A stretch of DNA of 64,000 nt from Methanosarcinales archaeon Met12. GTDB lineage: Archaea > Halobacteriota > UBA148 > JAJOKI01. The notes under the pieces are model-generated. The model worked only from the letters and a program-made list of their open reading frames with translations, ran no database searches and was not told the DNA's origin. The stretch is from NCBI GenBank assembly GCA_002813105.2, contig CP017966.2, positions 310,001-374,000 on the forward strand, read 5' to 3'. Numbering within the stretch: the stretch's first letter is position 1; each line of letters opens with the position of its first letter. A program made the translations under genes and the position numbers. Below, piece by piece: positions 35,879 through 43,685 of the stretch.

Positions 35879-36800
35879 TCAGTGATGCCCCCATGTTTTT
35901 AGCTGCCTGAACCATATTGGATAATTTGGCGAATGCGGACTCCCTTGTCAAATTTCGCAGTCCGCAGTCCGGGTCAATCCATATGTTTTTGGCGCCCAAT
36001 TTCTCAACTGCGGCCAGTATTCTTTTCTCGATTACTTCGACTGGCTCTACCTCCATCGAATTTGAGTCAACGCACCCATAGCCTATATGCACATCATGCG
36101 CTTCAATTATCTCTCTCTCCATAACCTCGAGGTTTGCGGTATTCGTGAACTCATGGTCCAACACGCTTACGTTCAGTTCAAGAAGTTTTTTGAAGATGCT
36201 GCGTATATCCCCGCACACATGAACCACCGGCACCTTTACCCCTTTTATCACCCCATTCAAGGCCGGTATAGCTGTTTCTAAGTCCATCCCAACGGAGAAA
36301 ACTGGCTCGTCGATCTGAACGACCTTTGCTCCTGCCTTTATCAGTGCCATGATTTCCATCGCCTGCGCCCCTGCGATGTCATAAATCAACTCCGGGTCAT
36401 CGTTGGACTTATATGGCGCCTTTTCGTCAACAACACTCGCATACGCCAGTGTAGACGGTCCCGTGACGATGCCCTTTACCTCACATTTCGTAATGCTCTT
36501 GGCAAAAATATAGTCATCTACGGCCACTGGCTTCTCTGGAGGAGTAACATAATCCACTATATTCGGGCGCCCGCCCTTAACCTTAAAACCAGGAATATTC
36601 CCTGCAAACAAAGTGACAAAATCTGCCCTGACCTGTCCGTCTGAAATCAACTGCACGCCAGCTTTTGTCTGGTCATTCACAGCCACCTCTATCGCTGAAC
36701 GAACAGGGTCTTTCGCGCCCCTCATCAGCGCATATATATCGGTGATATCGAGTTTTGGGGGATAGCTTCCCACAACAGTTGTCATCAGGTGACCGTTCAT
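35871..36800 (-). CDS. Core-MetE methionine synthase (methylcobamide:homocysteine methyltransferase)
   Basis: A 309-residue MetE C-terminal-type barrel with zinc ligands VVHVCGDIRS (His, Cys) and IWIDPDCGLRN (Cys). It lacks the N-terminal folate-binding half of bacterial MetE; archaeal versions use methyl-corrinoid donors, in methanogens the MtrA protein. mtrH and mtrA lie 2 kb upstream on the same strand, supporting that link. It overlaps marker 14 by 4 bp. N-terminal MTTVVGSYPP (from residue 6). Confidence 0.88.
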   Translation of the reverse strand: MNGHLMTTVVGSYPPKLDITDIYALMRGAKDPVRSAIEVAVNDQTKAGVQLISDGQVRADFVTLFAGNIPGFKVKGGRPNIVDYVTPPEKPVAVDDYIFAKSITKCEVKGIVTGPSTLAYASVVDEKAPYKSNDDPELIYDIAGAQAMEIMALIKAGAKVVQIDEPVFSVGMDLETAIPALNGVIKGVKVPVVHVCGDIRSIFKKLLELNVSVLDHEFTNTANLEVMEREIIEAHDVHIGYGCVDSNSMEVEPVEVIEKRILAAVEKLGAKNIWIDPDCGLRNLTRESAFAKLSNMVQAAKNMGASLNE

Positions 36801-38116
36801 TGTTCACGCCTCCGTAACTCCATAATGCATCCACCGCCGCTCACGCCACCAAGCGGGTTTTTTGGGGTGCCAAGAGAGTGCAGGCATCTGGCAAGCACGG
36901 CTGCCCCCCTCGCCAGTCCATCATCCACAAAGACCACATCGAATTCGCCCAATTTTTCCCTGATCATATCGGGTTTGAAGCCGGTGATTGCTCCCCTTCC
37001 CGTGATTCCGATTGTGCCATACAATCCATATTCATGCGTCTTGTCGATAATTCTTTTCACCAGTTCAGATGCTACATGATCTATTAGCCCCATCACATGT
37101 GATGCTCCCGCCTCCAGCAGTAACTCCTCTCCGATATCGGTTAAACAACTCAGCCTATCTCCATTTGTCCCAACGTCCACCCCTATGAGGACCATGTCCG
37201 ATTCTTTCAGCCCTTTCGGATTTACAGGTACTGTGCCGCATTTTTTTTCTGTAGTTACTCGTTTAACGATGATCATGCTCATCACGTCCTCGATATAGCT
37301 CTCTGGGATATCCATATCCGGTTGGACGGTCAATTGAAGTGCAGTTTCTGCGGCAGAAAACGCAATCGCATCGAAAATCGCGCCAGCCAGTCCGCAGTAG
37401 CTTCCGACTACGTTTGCGTATGGCAACTCGCCATCGGTCACCCTGCCAGATAGGGTCGTTCCAAAGTCAATGCCGATACACGGATTTCTGAAATCGATAT
37501 GGGTCCATTTGGCGCCTTCCTTGATGCCAGCGAGAGCCAATTCGCCTTCCATTTCATTTGCGACAATTGGCGTTTTGATGCATTTTACACTAGCTACTGC
37601 ACCATCGAACGCTACATAATCGATAAACGAATATTTTTGTAGTGGTCTGGACAAATTGGATTTCTGCAGGGCGCCGGTCATCTTGCGTGGAGGTATCCCT
37701 GCCATGAGACAACCATCCGCCAGTGCTCGGATGACATCGTCCACCTCTTCGGGAGAGTTTAGCCCGGCCACCACGCCTGTTGACCTGACCACAAAATCCA
37801 GATCGCGAACGCTTATTTTCGCCTTCGTGAGCGAGCGAATGAGAATCTTTTTGACTGCCACGGATATGGCATCGCGTGACAATGGTTGCCCTTTAACCGT
37901 CCATCCAAACACATCTTCCCCTCTTTCAGGGAGGCGAATGGATGCCGTGAGCTCGACGGTTTTGTCCAGAAAATATGTCCTCCCTTTTTCCAGGTCGGTG
38001 GCGGTCAGTATGGATTTAATCGTCGTATTCCCGAGCTCGACAGATGCAACTACGTACACGCTTTCCTTCAGGGCAAACGAGGCGTCTACAAAAGTTCCCT
38101 TTGTGATTTCTACCAT
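36797..38116 (-). CDS. Methanogenesis marker protein 14
   Basis: A 439-residue ASKHA-fold protein of the marker-14 family (TIGR03285). Phosphate loops are visible in VVASVELGNTTIKSI, PCIGIDFGTTLSGRV, VLIGVDVGTNGDR and ITGRGAITGFKPD. Such folds resemble the ATPase domain of corrinoid-reducing activators (RACE/RamA), but no iron-sulfur motif is evident. Coupled to core-MetE and near mtrAH, a role in activating the corrinoid methyltransferases is a reasonable guess. Confidence 0.85.
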   Translation of the reverse strand: MVEITKGTFVDASFALKESVYVVASVELGNTTIKSILTATDLEKGRTYFLDKTVELTASIRLPERGEDVFGWTVKGQPLSRDAISVAVKKILIRSLTKAKISVRDLDFVVRSTGVVAGLNSPEEVDDVIRALADGCLMAGIPPRKMTGALQKSNLSRPLQKYSFIDYVAFDGAVASVKCIKTPIVANEMEGELALAGIKEGAKWTHIDFRNPCIGIDFGTTLSGRVTDGELPYANVVGSYCGLAGAIFDAIAFSAAETALQLTVQPDMDIPESYIEDVMSMIIVKRVTTEKKCGTVPVNPKGLKESDMVLIGVDVGTNGDRLSCLTDIGEELLLEAGASHVMGLIDHVASELVKRIIDKTHEYGLYGTIGITGRGAITGFKPDMIREKLGEFDVVFVDDGLARGAAVLARCLHSLGTPKNPLGGVSGGGCIMELRRREQ

Positions 38117-38201
38117 TCCATCAAATTGTAATGTGATTGCCCTATTTAATATCCTCCGATGTAAAATCGATAGATTTAAATCTTTTATATCATATTGTCA
38201 A

Positions 38202-38339
38202 ATGATTATGGACCAAATAGAATTTTTTCAAGAGATGCATGATTTTGAGCAACAGAGGGAAGAGAACCTTCGAAGACTGAAGCAGGAATTGGGTGAGTGG
38301 ATGGCAGCTGAATATTATGCTCCTCACCAAGCATCATGA
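38202..38339 (+). CDS. Small acidic helical protein, 45 aa
   Basis: Reads MIMDQIEFFQEMHDFEQQ then REENLRRLKQELGEWMAAE. Predicted one amphipathic helix, possible coiled coil. Just downstream lies the zinc-finger gene on the same strand, and a TATA-like TAGATTTAAATCTTTTATAT precedes it. Not recognised. Alternative start ATG 38208. Confidence 0.5.
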   Translation: MIMDQIEFFQEMHDFEQQREENLRRLKQELGEWMAAEYYAPHQAS

Positions 38340-38372
38340 GAGTTTTGTGAGAGCATTATCGTAGAGCATGAT

Positions 38373-38543
38373 ATGGTCGAAATTGCAGGTATCTGCGCTA
38401 TCTGTGAAGGTGCCTGGAAGAAAATGCATACGTGTTCACTCTGTGGCAACATCGTATGCGCTAATTGTTTGACTCGGGATGGCATCTGCATACGGTGTTC
38501 GCGCGGCAGAGCCTCCAGCAATTCAGAATTAGGGATGGCATAA
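38373..38543 (+). CDS. Small multi-CxxC zinc-finger protein, 56 aa
   Basis: Too short for most gene callers. CAIC (8-11), CSLC (21-24), CANC (29-32) and CIRC (39-42) give four CxxC-like pairs, as in a B-box/RING-like treble-clef fold binding two zinc ions. ATG 38373 comes 34 bp after the previous small gene. Function unknown; such proteins may mediate protein contacts. The serine-rich tail is unstructured. Confidence 0.7.
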   Translation: MVEIAGICAICEGAWKKMHTCSLCGNIVCANCLTRDGICIRCSRGRASSNSELGMA

Positions 38544-38547
38544 GCCT

Positions 38548-38745
38548 TTATCCTTCGGTCCAAACAACAGTTCTTTGGATTTCGTGGCGTCTTATGCATA
38601 TGCTGGCGTCCCACTTACCGCCCCCCATTCGCCAAATGCTCTGCCATATGTTTATTATAGCCGAGCCGCGCTCTTTGCAGGATACTATCAGCTTTCTCAG
38701 TTTGCGCGTGCGCATCTTCTTAATTATATTCATGATTACGTCCAT
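38548..38745 (-). CDS. Possible small basic protein, 65 aa (doubtful)
   Basis: An uninterrupted frame starting 16 bp after the mtrH stop, reading MDVIMNIIKKMRTRKLRKL. It is strongly basic, without a membrane helix, so it is not MtrF or MtrG. Its GC pattern is not convincing. Kept only because of its operon position. Confidence 0.25.
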   Translation of the reverse strand: MDVIMNIIKKMRTRKLRKLIVSCKERGSAIINIWQSIWRMGGGKWDASICIRRHEIQRTVVWTEG

Positions 38746-38761
38746 TGTAGCTTTTTCAACC

Positions 38762-39697
38762 TCACACCAACTTATTTATCGGATGCCCCTCTTCTGGGAT
38801 GCCATCAAAATCAGCCGACGCCTCGGCTATCATAATATCGCCCATCGCAGTCATCGGAAATGCATATGGCGCACTCTCGATAGGCCCATATAATATAAAA
38901 TCTCCAGCAGCCATCTGTTGCAATCCAATCGAGCCGATGTCGCACGTTTTGAAGACCATGTCGTCTTTCTTCCTTTTGTTTCTCAACCAGTCCCAGGATA
39001 ATGGCGCATTATGAACCCCTGAGCCCACTGGATGTCCCCATTTTGCCTTTGCAACCAGGGTCATCCTGAGCGCGATGCCAGCTCCGTTTCCGAGAGGGGT
39101 TATCGATGGATCGATCAGGATTTTTGAGATTCCGCAATCTTCCTCTGCGATTGCAAGCAGTCCTTTATCCGAGACGTTGCCACCAGTTTCCAAGAGAGCC
39201 ATACGTCCACTTAATGATGAGTCCATCGCATTAAATCCAAGTACGATCGATGCATCGACGTCCGAGTTTTTCAATATATCCATCTCTTCTTTGGTGATGC
39301 CCATGTTGATGGAGTTGTTGATCGCCCGGTCAGCGAGACCTATCTCTGTTACATATTGAGCTCCACATATGCGCACCTTCGATTCGGTAGAATCGATCAG
39401 AAATGGTGCCTCTGTGAGTTCACTGACGAAGTCAATGTATTTCTTTATACTCGTCTCGCTGCCACCAAAGATGTGGACTATATGGGGGTTTCCGGTTTCT
39501 TCGGCGCATGTAACCTGTCTATTGATGAGCATCTCCGCTTTTCTCTCATCGAAAACACCTTTGTTTTTATCCTCGACGATAGTATGGTTTGGATAGAAGA
39601 TGGTGCCAGCCAATACCGTGGACCGCTCGCCTGGCTGTCCTCCGATTTTTACGCCGGCGATGTTTACTATTTTTTGTTCTTTTTGAAATCTAAACAT
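38762..39697 (-). CDS. mtrH: Tetrahydromethanopterin S-methyltransferase subunit H
   Basis: A ~311-residue MtrH. The N-terminus MFRFQKEQKIVNIAGVKIGGQPGE matches MtrH; the TIM barrel has KAEMLINRQ, SPAPFLIDST-like LTEAPFLIDSTESKV, and GNGAGIALRMTLVAKAKWGHPVGSGVHNAP. MtrH transfers the methyl of methyl-H4MPT to the corrinoid of MtrA. I place the start at ATG 39697, not the longer TTG/other start that would run into mtrA. The neighbouring mtrA lies 10 bp upstream. Other mtr subunit genes (E, D, C, B, F, G) are not present. Confidence 0.92.
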   Translation of the reverse strand: MFRFQKEQKIVNIAGVKIGGQPGERSTVLAGTIFYPNHTIVEDKNKGVFDERKAEMLINRQVTCAEETGNPHIVHIFGGSETSIKKYIDFVSELTEAPFLIDSTESKVRICGAQYVTEIGLADRAINNSINMGITKEEMDILKNSDVDASIVLGFNAMDSSLSGRMALLETGGNVSDKGLLAIAEEDCGISKILIDPSITPLGNGAGIALRMTLVAKAKWGHPVGSGVHNAPLSWDWLRNKRKKDDMVFKTCDIGSIGLQQMAAGDFILYGPIESAPYAFPMTAMGDIMIAEASADFDGIPEEGHPINKLV

Positions 39698-39707
39698 GAT
39701 ACCACAT

Positions 39708-40295
39708 TTACGTGATAATTCCACTAACAGAATCCAGTGATACGTCCCCAGATATTATGATATCTCCTTCGCCACATACCACCATCTTTTCCTTCTTTCG
39801 TTTTCTTTTAACGGTTTGAATGACCATCGGAGGCTCTGGAAATGCTTCTCCTTTTTTGTAATGCTCCTCTACTGTTCGCAGTATGCTCTCGAGATCGGTT
39901 TCGCCGATGTGTTCGATGATATTGACCTGCGCCCTGAATCTCTCGATAGCATCGTTCGGCAGATTCTCAATGAAGGGTATTGCACCATCAGAATCGATTA
40001 TTTTGCCACTCTCATCAATGCCAGTAGCATGGATTGCCGCAAGTGTCTGTCCACTTTTATGCCCTCGTGATTCCTCTCCACAGACCAATATAAACCGTAT
40101 ATTTGGATTCGAAATCGTATTCGCTATAATCTTTTCTATTCCGAGATTCTCGGTGTGACATGGGCCGATGAGTGCGACTTTTTTCATTTCCTCTGGCGGC
40201 AGTTCAAAATGGCTTGAAAGCGTGACTATGCAAATCCTGGACTCCTTGTTTCCAATTCGATAATCGCCTTTTACGACTGGCCATTCTTCATCCAT
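39708..40295 (-). CDS. mtrA: Soluble MtrA-like corrinoid protein
   Basis: A 195-residue corrinoid-binding MtrA. VALIGPCHTENLGIEKIIANTISNP and RFILVCGEESRGHKSGQTLAAIHATG hold the histidine of the cobalt-coordinating motif. The C-terminal transmembrane helix of canonical MtrA is missing; instead there is a basic linker VKRKRKKEKMV and a beta-rich tail GDIIISGDVSLDSVSG. So it is likely a cytosolic partner of MtrH, shuttling methyl groups to core-MetE or other enzymes. Start ATG 40295. Confidence 0.88.
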   Translation of the reverse strand: MDEEWPVVKGDYRIGNKESRICIVTLSSHFELPPEEMKKVALIGPCHTENLGIEKIIANTISNPNIRFILVCGEESRGHKSGQTLAAIHATGIDESGKIIDSDGAIPFIENLPNDAIERFRAQVNIIEHIGETDLESILRTVEEHYKKGEAFPEPPMVIQTVKRKRKKEKMVVCGEGDIIISGDVSLDSVSGIIT

Positions 40296-40356
40296 ATGAC
40301 TCCACTTAGGAAGATAAACTTAATCTACTTATTGCTTGCGTACTATGTATATAGTG

Positions 40357-41691
40357 ATGGATAGAACCCAATGGACTGAAAAGTATCGTCCGAAAACGCT
40401 GACCGAAGTACGCAGCAATGATAAAGCGATCGGCGAGCTGAAGGAATGGGCAGAAAAATGGGATAAAAAAGCAGCAATCCTGTATGGCCCCCCTGGCATT
40501 GGCAAGACATCTGCTGCCTATGCACTGGCGAATGACATGGGCTGGGATACCATCGAGCTTAACGCCAGCGACCAGCGGACTGCGGATATAATCAAAAAAA
40601 TAGCTGGCTCGGCTGCGCAGACCGGTACTTTCGAGGGCACAACAGGCCGCAGGTTGGTCATCCTGGACGAGGCTGACAACATTTATGGCAATGTGGACAA
40701 GGGGGGCACCAAAGCGATAGCAGATGTCATTAAAAAGACAAAACACCCCCTCATCCTGATCGCAAACGAATATTACGAGATGCCCAAAGCCCTCAGAGCC
40801 CTGTGCAGGCCAATCCAGTTCAGGACCGTCCAAAGTAAATCCATCATTCGAGTATTAAAAAAGATATGTGACCAGGAGAAAATCGAATGTGATATCGTGG
40901 CGCTGAATCACATCGCCGAGAATGCACCTGATTTTAGGTCCGCCGTCAACGACCTCCAGGCCATCGCACAGGGGCGGACAAAATTTGACATGACAGATGT
41001 CGCTGTCGGGCTGCGGGATACTCGAGAGTCAATTTTCAAGGTTTTGGCGAAGATATTTAAAAGCTATGACCTAAAGGGGGCACTACACGCCTCATATGCA
41101 TTAGACGAGAGTCCAGAGGATTTCATTCACTGGATAGATGAGAACATAGCCCGAGAATACGAGGGCAGTGTTCTTGTCGACGCCTTTGAATGTCTCTCGC
41201 GGGCAGATATATTTCTTGGTAGGGTGCGCCGCCGGCAAAACTACGGCCTTTGGCGATATGCGGGTGAAATGATGGTATGCGGGGTTCAGCATGCTAAAAT
41301 AGAGCCACGCCGTGAATACATTCCCTACAAACCGCCCGCCACATGGAAGAGAATGGGGCTTGGCAGGTCGATGAAAAGCGTACGCGACTCGGTGGCGGCA
41401 AAAATTGGGAAGCACTGTCACGTCTCGCAACAATATGCACGCTCTAACTTAATTCCATTCTTAAGGATGCTTTTTAAGGATCACGAATGTGCGGTTGAAA
41501 TCTCAGCACTGCTATGCCTCGACATCACGGAAATCGCTTTCTTGCTTAACGTGAGGGCGGACTCCAAGAAGGCGCAAAAAGTCCATGGGATATCCCAAGA
41601 ACATATTGCACGAGAGACGGAGCATGCCATCAAAATTTTTGGCGGTTTTACTTCAACAAGCACAAATCAATATAAACTATCTGAATTTTGA
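40357..41691 (+). CDS. rfcL: Replication factor C large subunit
   Basis: A ~444-residue clamp-loader ATPase: Walker A YGPPGIGKTSAAYALA, Walker B LVILDEADNIYG, sensor/arginine regions, C-terminal collar domain. The last residues NQYKLSEF resemble a PIP box (QxxLxxF) for PCNA binding. Works with RfcS (not in window). Start ATG 40357 (MDRTQWTEKYRPK) is the family start; ATG 40345 is an alternative. It converges on truA. Confidence 0.93.
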   Translation: MDRTQWTEKYRPKTLTEVRSNDKAIGELKEWAEKWDKKAAILYGPPGIGKTSAAYALANDMGWDTIELNASDQRTADIIKKIAGSAAQTGTFEGTTGRRLVILDEADNIYGNVDKGGTKAIADVIKKTKHPLILIANEYYEMPKALRALCRPIQFRTVQSKSIIRVLKKICDQEKIECDIVALNHIAENAPDFRSAVNDLQAIAQGRTKFDMTDVAVGLRDTRESIFKVLAKIFKSYDLKGALHASYALDESPEDFIHWIDENIAREYEGSVLVDAFECLSRADIFLGRVRRRQNYGLWRYAGEMMVCGVQHAKIEPRREYIPYKPPATWKRMGLGRSMKSVRDSVAAKIGKHCHVSQQYARSNLIPFLRMLFKDHECAVEISALLCLDITEIAFLLNVRADSKKAQKVHGISQEHIARETEHAIKIFGGFTSTSTNQYKLSEF

Positions 41692-42515
41692 TGCCCCATA
41701 CTATCCCTCATACCTCTAACCACCTCTGCCATGGTGCCATGCCATATGAATTGGTCTCGAAGGGTTTTTGCCGCTGCTTTTTTTGCATATTCGTCTTCTA
41801 TAAATTTAATCCCATTGTAGTTAACTTTTTTCAGGGTCAGGCCAAAAGATGGTGCTGATTTTAGTACATCCACATATTTATCCGGCTTCAGCATACTTCT
41901 CAGCCAGAGGAGGTCCCTGCTCCCCCTGCCCACCATACTGAGCCCGGTCACGATTTTCCGAACCATATTCCATGTGAAGCTGTCAGCGGTGATGTCGAGT
42001 GTTATAAATGGGTCGCTTATCCTTATTTCGATGCGCTTCACCGTGCGCTTTGTGCTCTTTTCCGCATCCCTTGTCGAAAAATTCGCAAAGTCATGAGTGC
42101 CCACCAATAATGTGGATGCTATCCGCATCTTCGAGATGTCCAAACCCCCCCTATAGAGAAGGTACCTGTACTCTCTGCTGTTCGCCTTTCGTCGTGGGTC
42201 AAATGCTTTTGACACCTCAGCCCTTCCCCACACCCATATATCGTCTGGAAGTTTGCTGTTTAATATTCTGGGCATCGTCAGCTCTGGCTTATCAGTATTA
42301 AATGCGATAACCTGTCCAAGCGCATGCACCCCCCTATCGGTCCGTCCGGCAGCAGAGTATTTTGCATTTTTTGGATTATCTATTATCCCCAAATGTTCCA
42401 GTGCCTTGAATAATTTGCCCTCGATAGTAGGGACCAGGGGCTGGATTTGGAAACCGTGATACCTGTTTCCCAAATAGCCTAATTGAAGAGCAATTCGCAA
42501 ATTAAATTCTCCCAC
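41667..42515 (-). CDS. truA: tRNA pseudouridine(38-40) synthase
   Basis: A 282-residue TruA: catalytic aspartate in SAAGRTDRGVHALGQ, tRNA-binding RKANSREYRYLLY and the C-terminal SFTWNMVRKIVTGLSMVGRG. It isomerises uridines in the anticodon arm. The start looks like GTG (VGEFNLRIALQLGYLG) with GGTGGG before it. Its 3' end overlaps rfcL by 25 bp. Confidence 0.92.
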   Translation of the reverse strand: MGEFNLRIALQLGYLGNRYHGFQIQPLVPTIEGKLFKALEHLGIIDNPKNAKYSAAGRTDRGVHALGQVIAFNTDKPELTMPRILNSKLPDDIWVWGRAEVSKAFDPRRKANSREYRYLLYRGGLDISKMRIASTLLVGTHDFANFSTRDAEKSTKRTVKRIEIRISDPFITLDITADSFTWNMVRKIVTGLSMVGRGSRDLLWLRSMLKPDKYVDVLKSAPSFGLTLKKVNYNGIKFIEDEYAKKAAAKTLRDQFIWHGTMAEVVRGMRDSMGHQNSDSLY

Positions 42516-42611
42516 CCATCTTTCATGCTTAGTTTTATCCTAAGATATCCAAATATTATATCTACTCCAGAGTATTAAAGCGAGACTCCGAAAGAGTTTC
42601 AAGGGGACAAT

Positions 42612-43685
42612 ATGAAGGCAGTATTAGGACTTGAAGATGGAACGGTGGTCAAAGGAAAGGGATTTGGAGCAGAGGGCATCGCTCAGGGGGAATTGGTTTT
42701 TGCGACGCCTTTCACTGGCTATGAAGAAGCGTTGACTGACCCCTCCTACAAAGGCCAGATTTTAATGTTCACATATCCGCTCATTGGGAACTACGGCGTG
42801 AGTTACGAGAATTTTCAATCCGATGGGATAAAGGCAAACGGTTTCGTCGTCAGGGAGATTTGTGACCATCCGTCTCACCATAAATCAAAGGGCACGATTC
42901 ATAGCTTCCTGAAAGGAGAGGGAATACCTGGCATCAGCAGCATCGATACGAGAATGCTGACCATCCTCACACGAAAGGAGGGGACTCTGCGCGCAACGTT
43001 GATTACGGGAGATGACGACGGAGAAGAGGCGGTGCGACTCGCCAAGGAGCAGCCCACCATATCCGAACTGGATCTGATAGGAGAGGTGACATCTGCGAAG
43101 CCATATCAGATTGAAGGGACTGGAAAACGGTTCGTCGTGATGGACCTCGGAGTTAAACAAAACATCTTATCCTGTTTGAGCAAGAGAGACGTCGACATCG
43201 TGGTCGTTCCAGCAGGCACATCTTCAAGACAAATTCAAGAGTATGAGCCGGATGCGTTACTGCTGTCCAACGGGCCGGGAGACCCTCTTCAGGCGAAAAA
43301 TGCCATTTCCGTCGTCAGGGAGCTGGCTGAAGAGATGCCAGTATTCGGCATCTGCCTCGGGCATCAGGTCATCGCTTTGGCGCTTGGAGCCCGAACATAC
43401 AAGCTCAAGTTTGGGCACAGGGGCGCCAATCAGCCGGTAAAGGATTTACGCACGGGGATAGTGCACATCACCTCACAGAATCATGGCTTTGCCGTGGACC
43501 CCGATTCCTTGAGCGGAACCGGTTTGCACATTACATATATCAATGTAAATGATAACACGGTCGAGGGATTTAAGCACGAATCATTGCCGATTCTAAGTGT
43601 TCAGTATCATCCCGAGGCGTCGCCTGGTCCAAGGGATACCGAGTTTTTGTTTGATATTTTTGTAAAAACCGTGGAGGATGCCTAA
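42612..43685 (+). CDS. carA: Carbamoyl-phosphate synthase small subunit
   Basis: A 357-residue glutaminase subunit. N-terminal MKAVLGLEDGTVVKGKGFG; catalytic Cys in PVFGICLGHQVIALALGARTYKLKFGHRGAN and C-terminal SVQYHPEASPGPRDTEFLFD. Supplies ammonia to CarB for pyrimidine and arginine synthesis. AGGGGACA precedes the start. Ends by overlapping carB start by one base (TAATG). Confidence 0.95.
   Translation: MKAVLGLEDGTVVKGKGFGAEGIAQGELVFATPFTGYEEALTDPSYKGQILMFTYPLIGNYGVSYENFQSDGIKANGFVVREICDHPSHHKSKGTIHSFLKGEGIPGISSIDTRMLTILTRKEGTLRATLITGDDDGEEAVRLAKEQPTISELDLIGEVTSAKPYQIEGTGKRFVVMDLGVKQNILSCLSKRDVDIVVVPAGTSSRQIQEYEPDALLLSNGPGDPLQAKNAISVVRELAEEMPVFGICLGHQVIALALGARTYKLKFGHRGANQPVKDLRTGIVHITSQNHGFAVDPDSLSGTGLHITYINVNDNTVEGFKHESLPILSVQYHPEASPGPRDTEFLFDIFVKTVEDA

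Noticed and set aside
37656-38201. Plus-strand frame extending upstream of the 45-aa gene
   Set aside because: It runs antisense to marker 14; only the last 45 codons lie outside and start with their own ATG.
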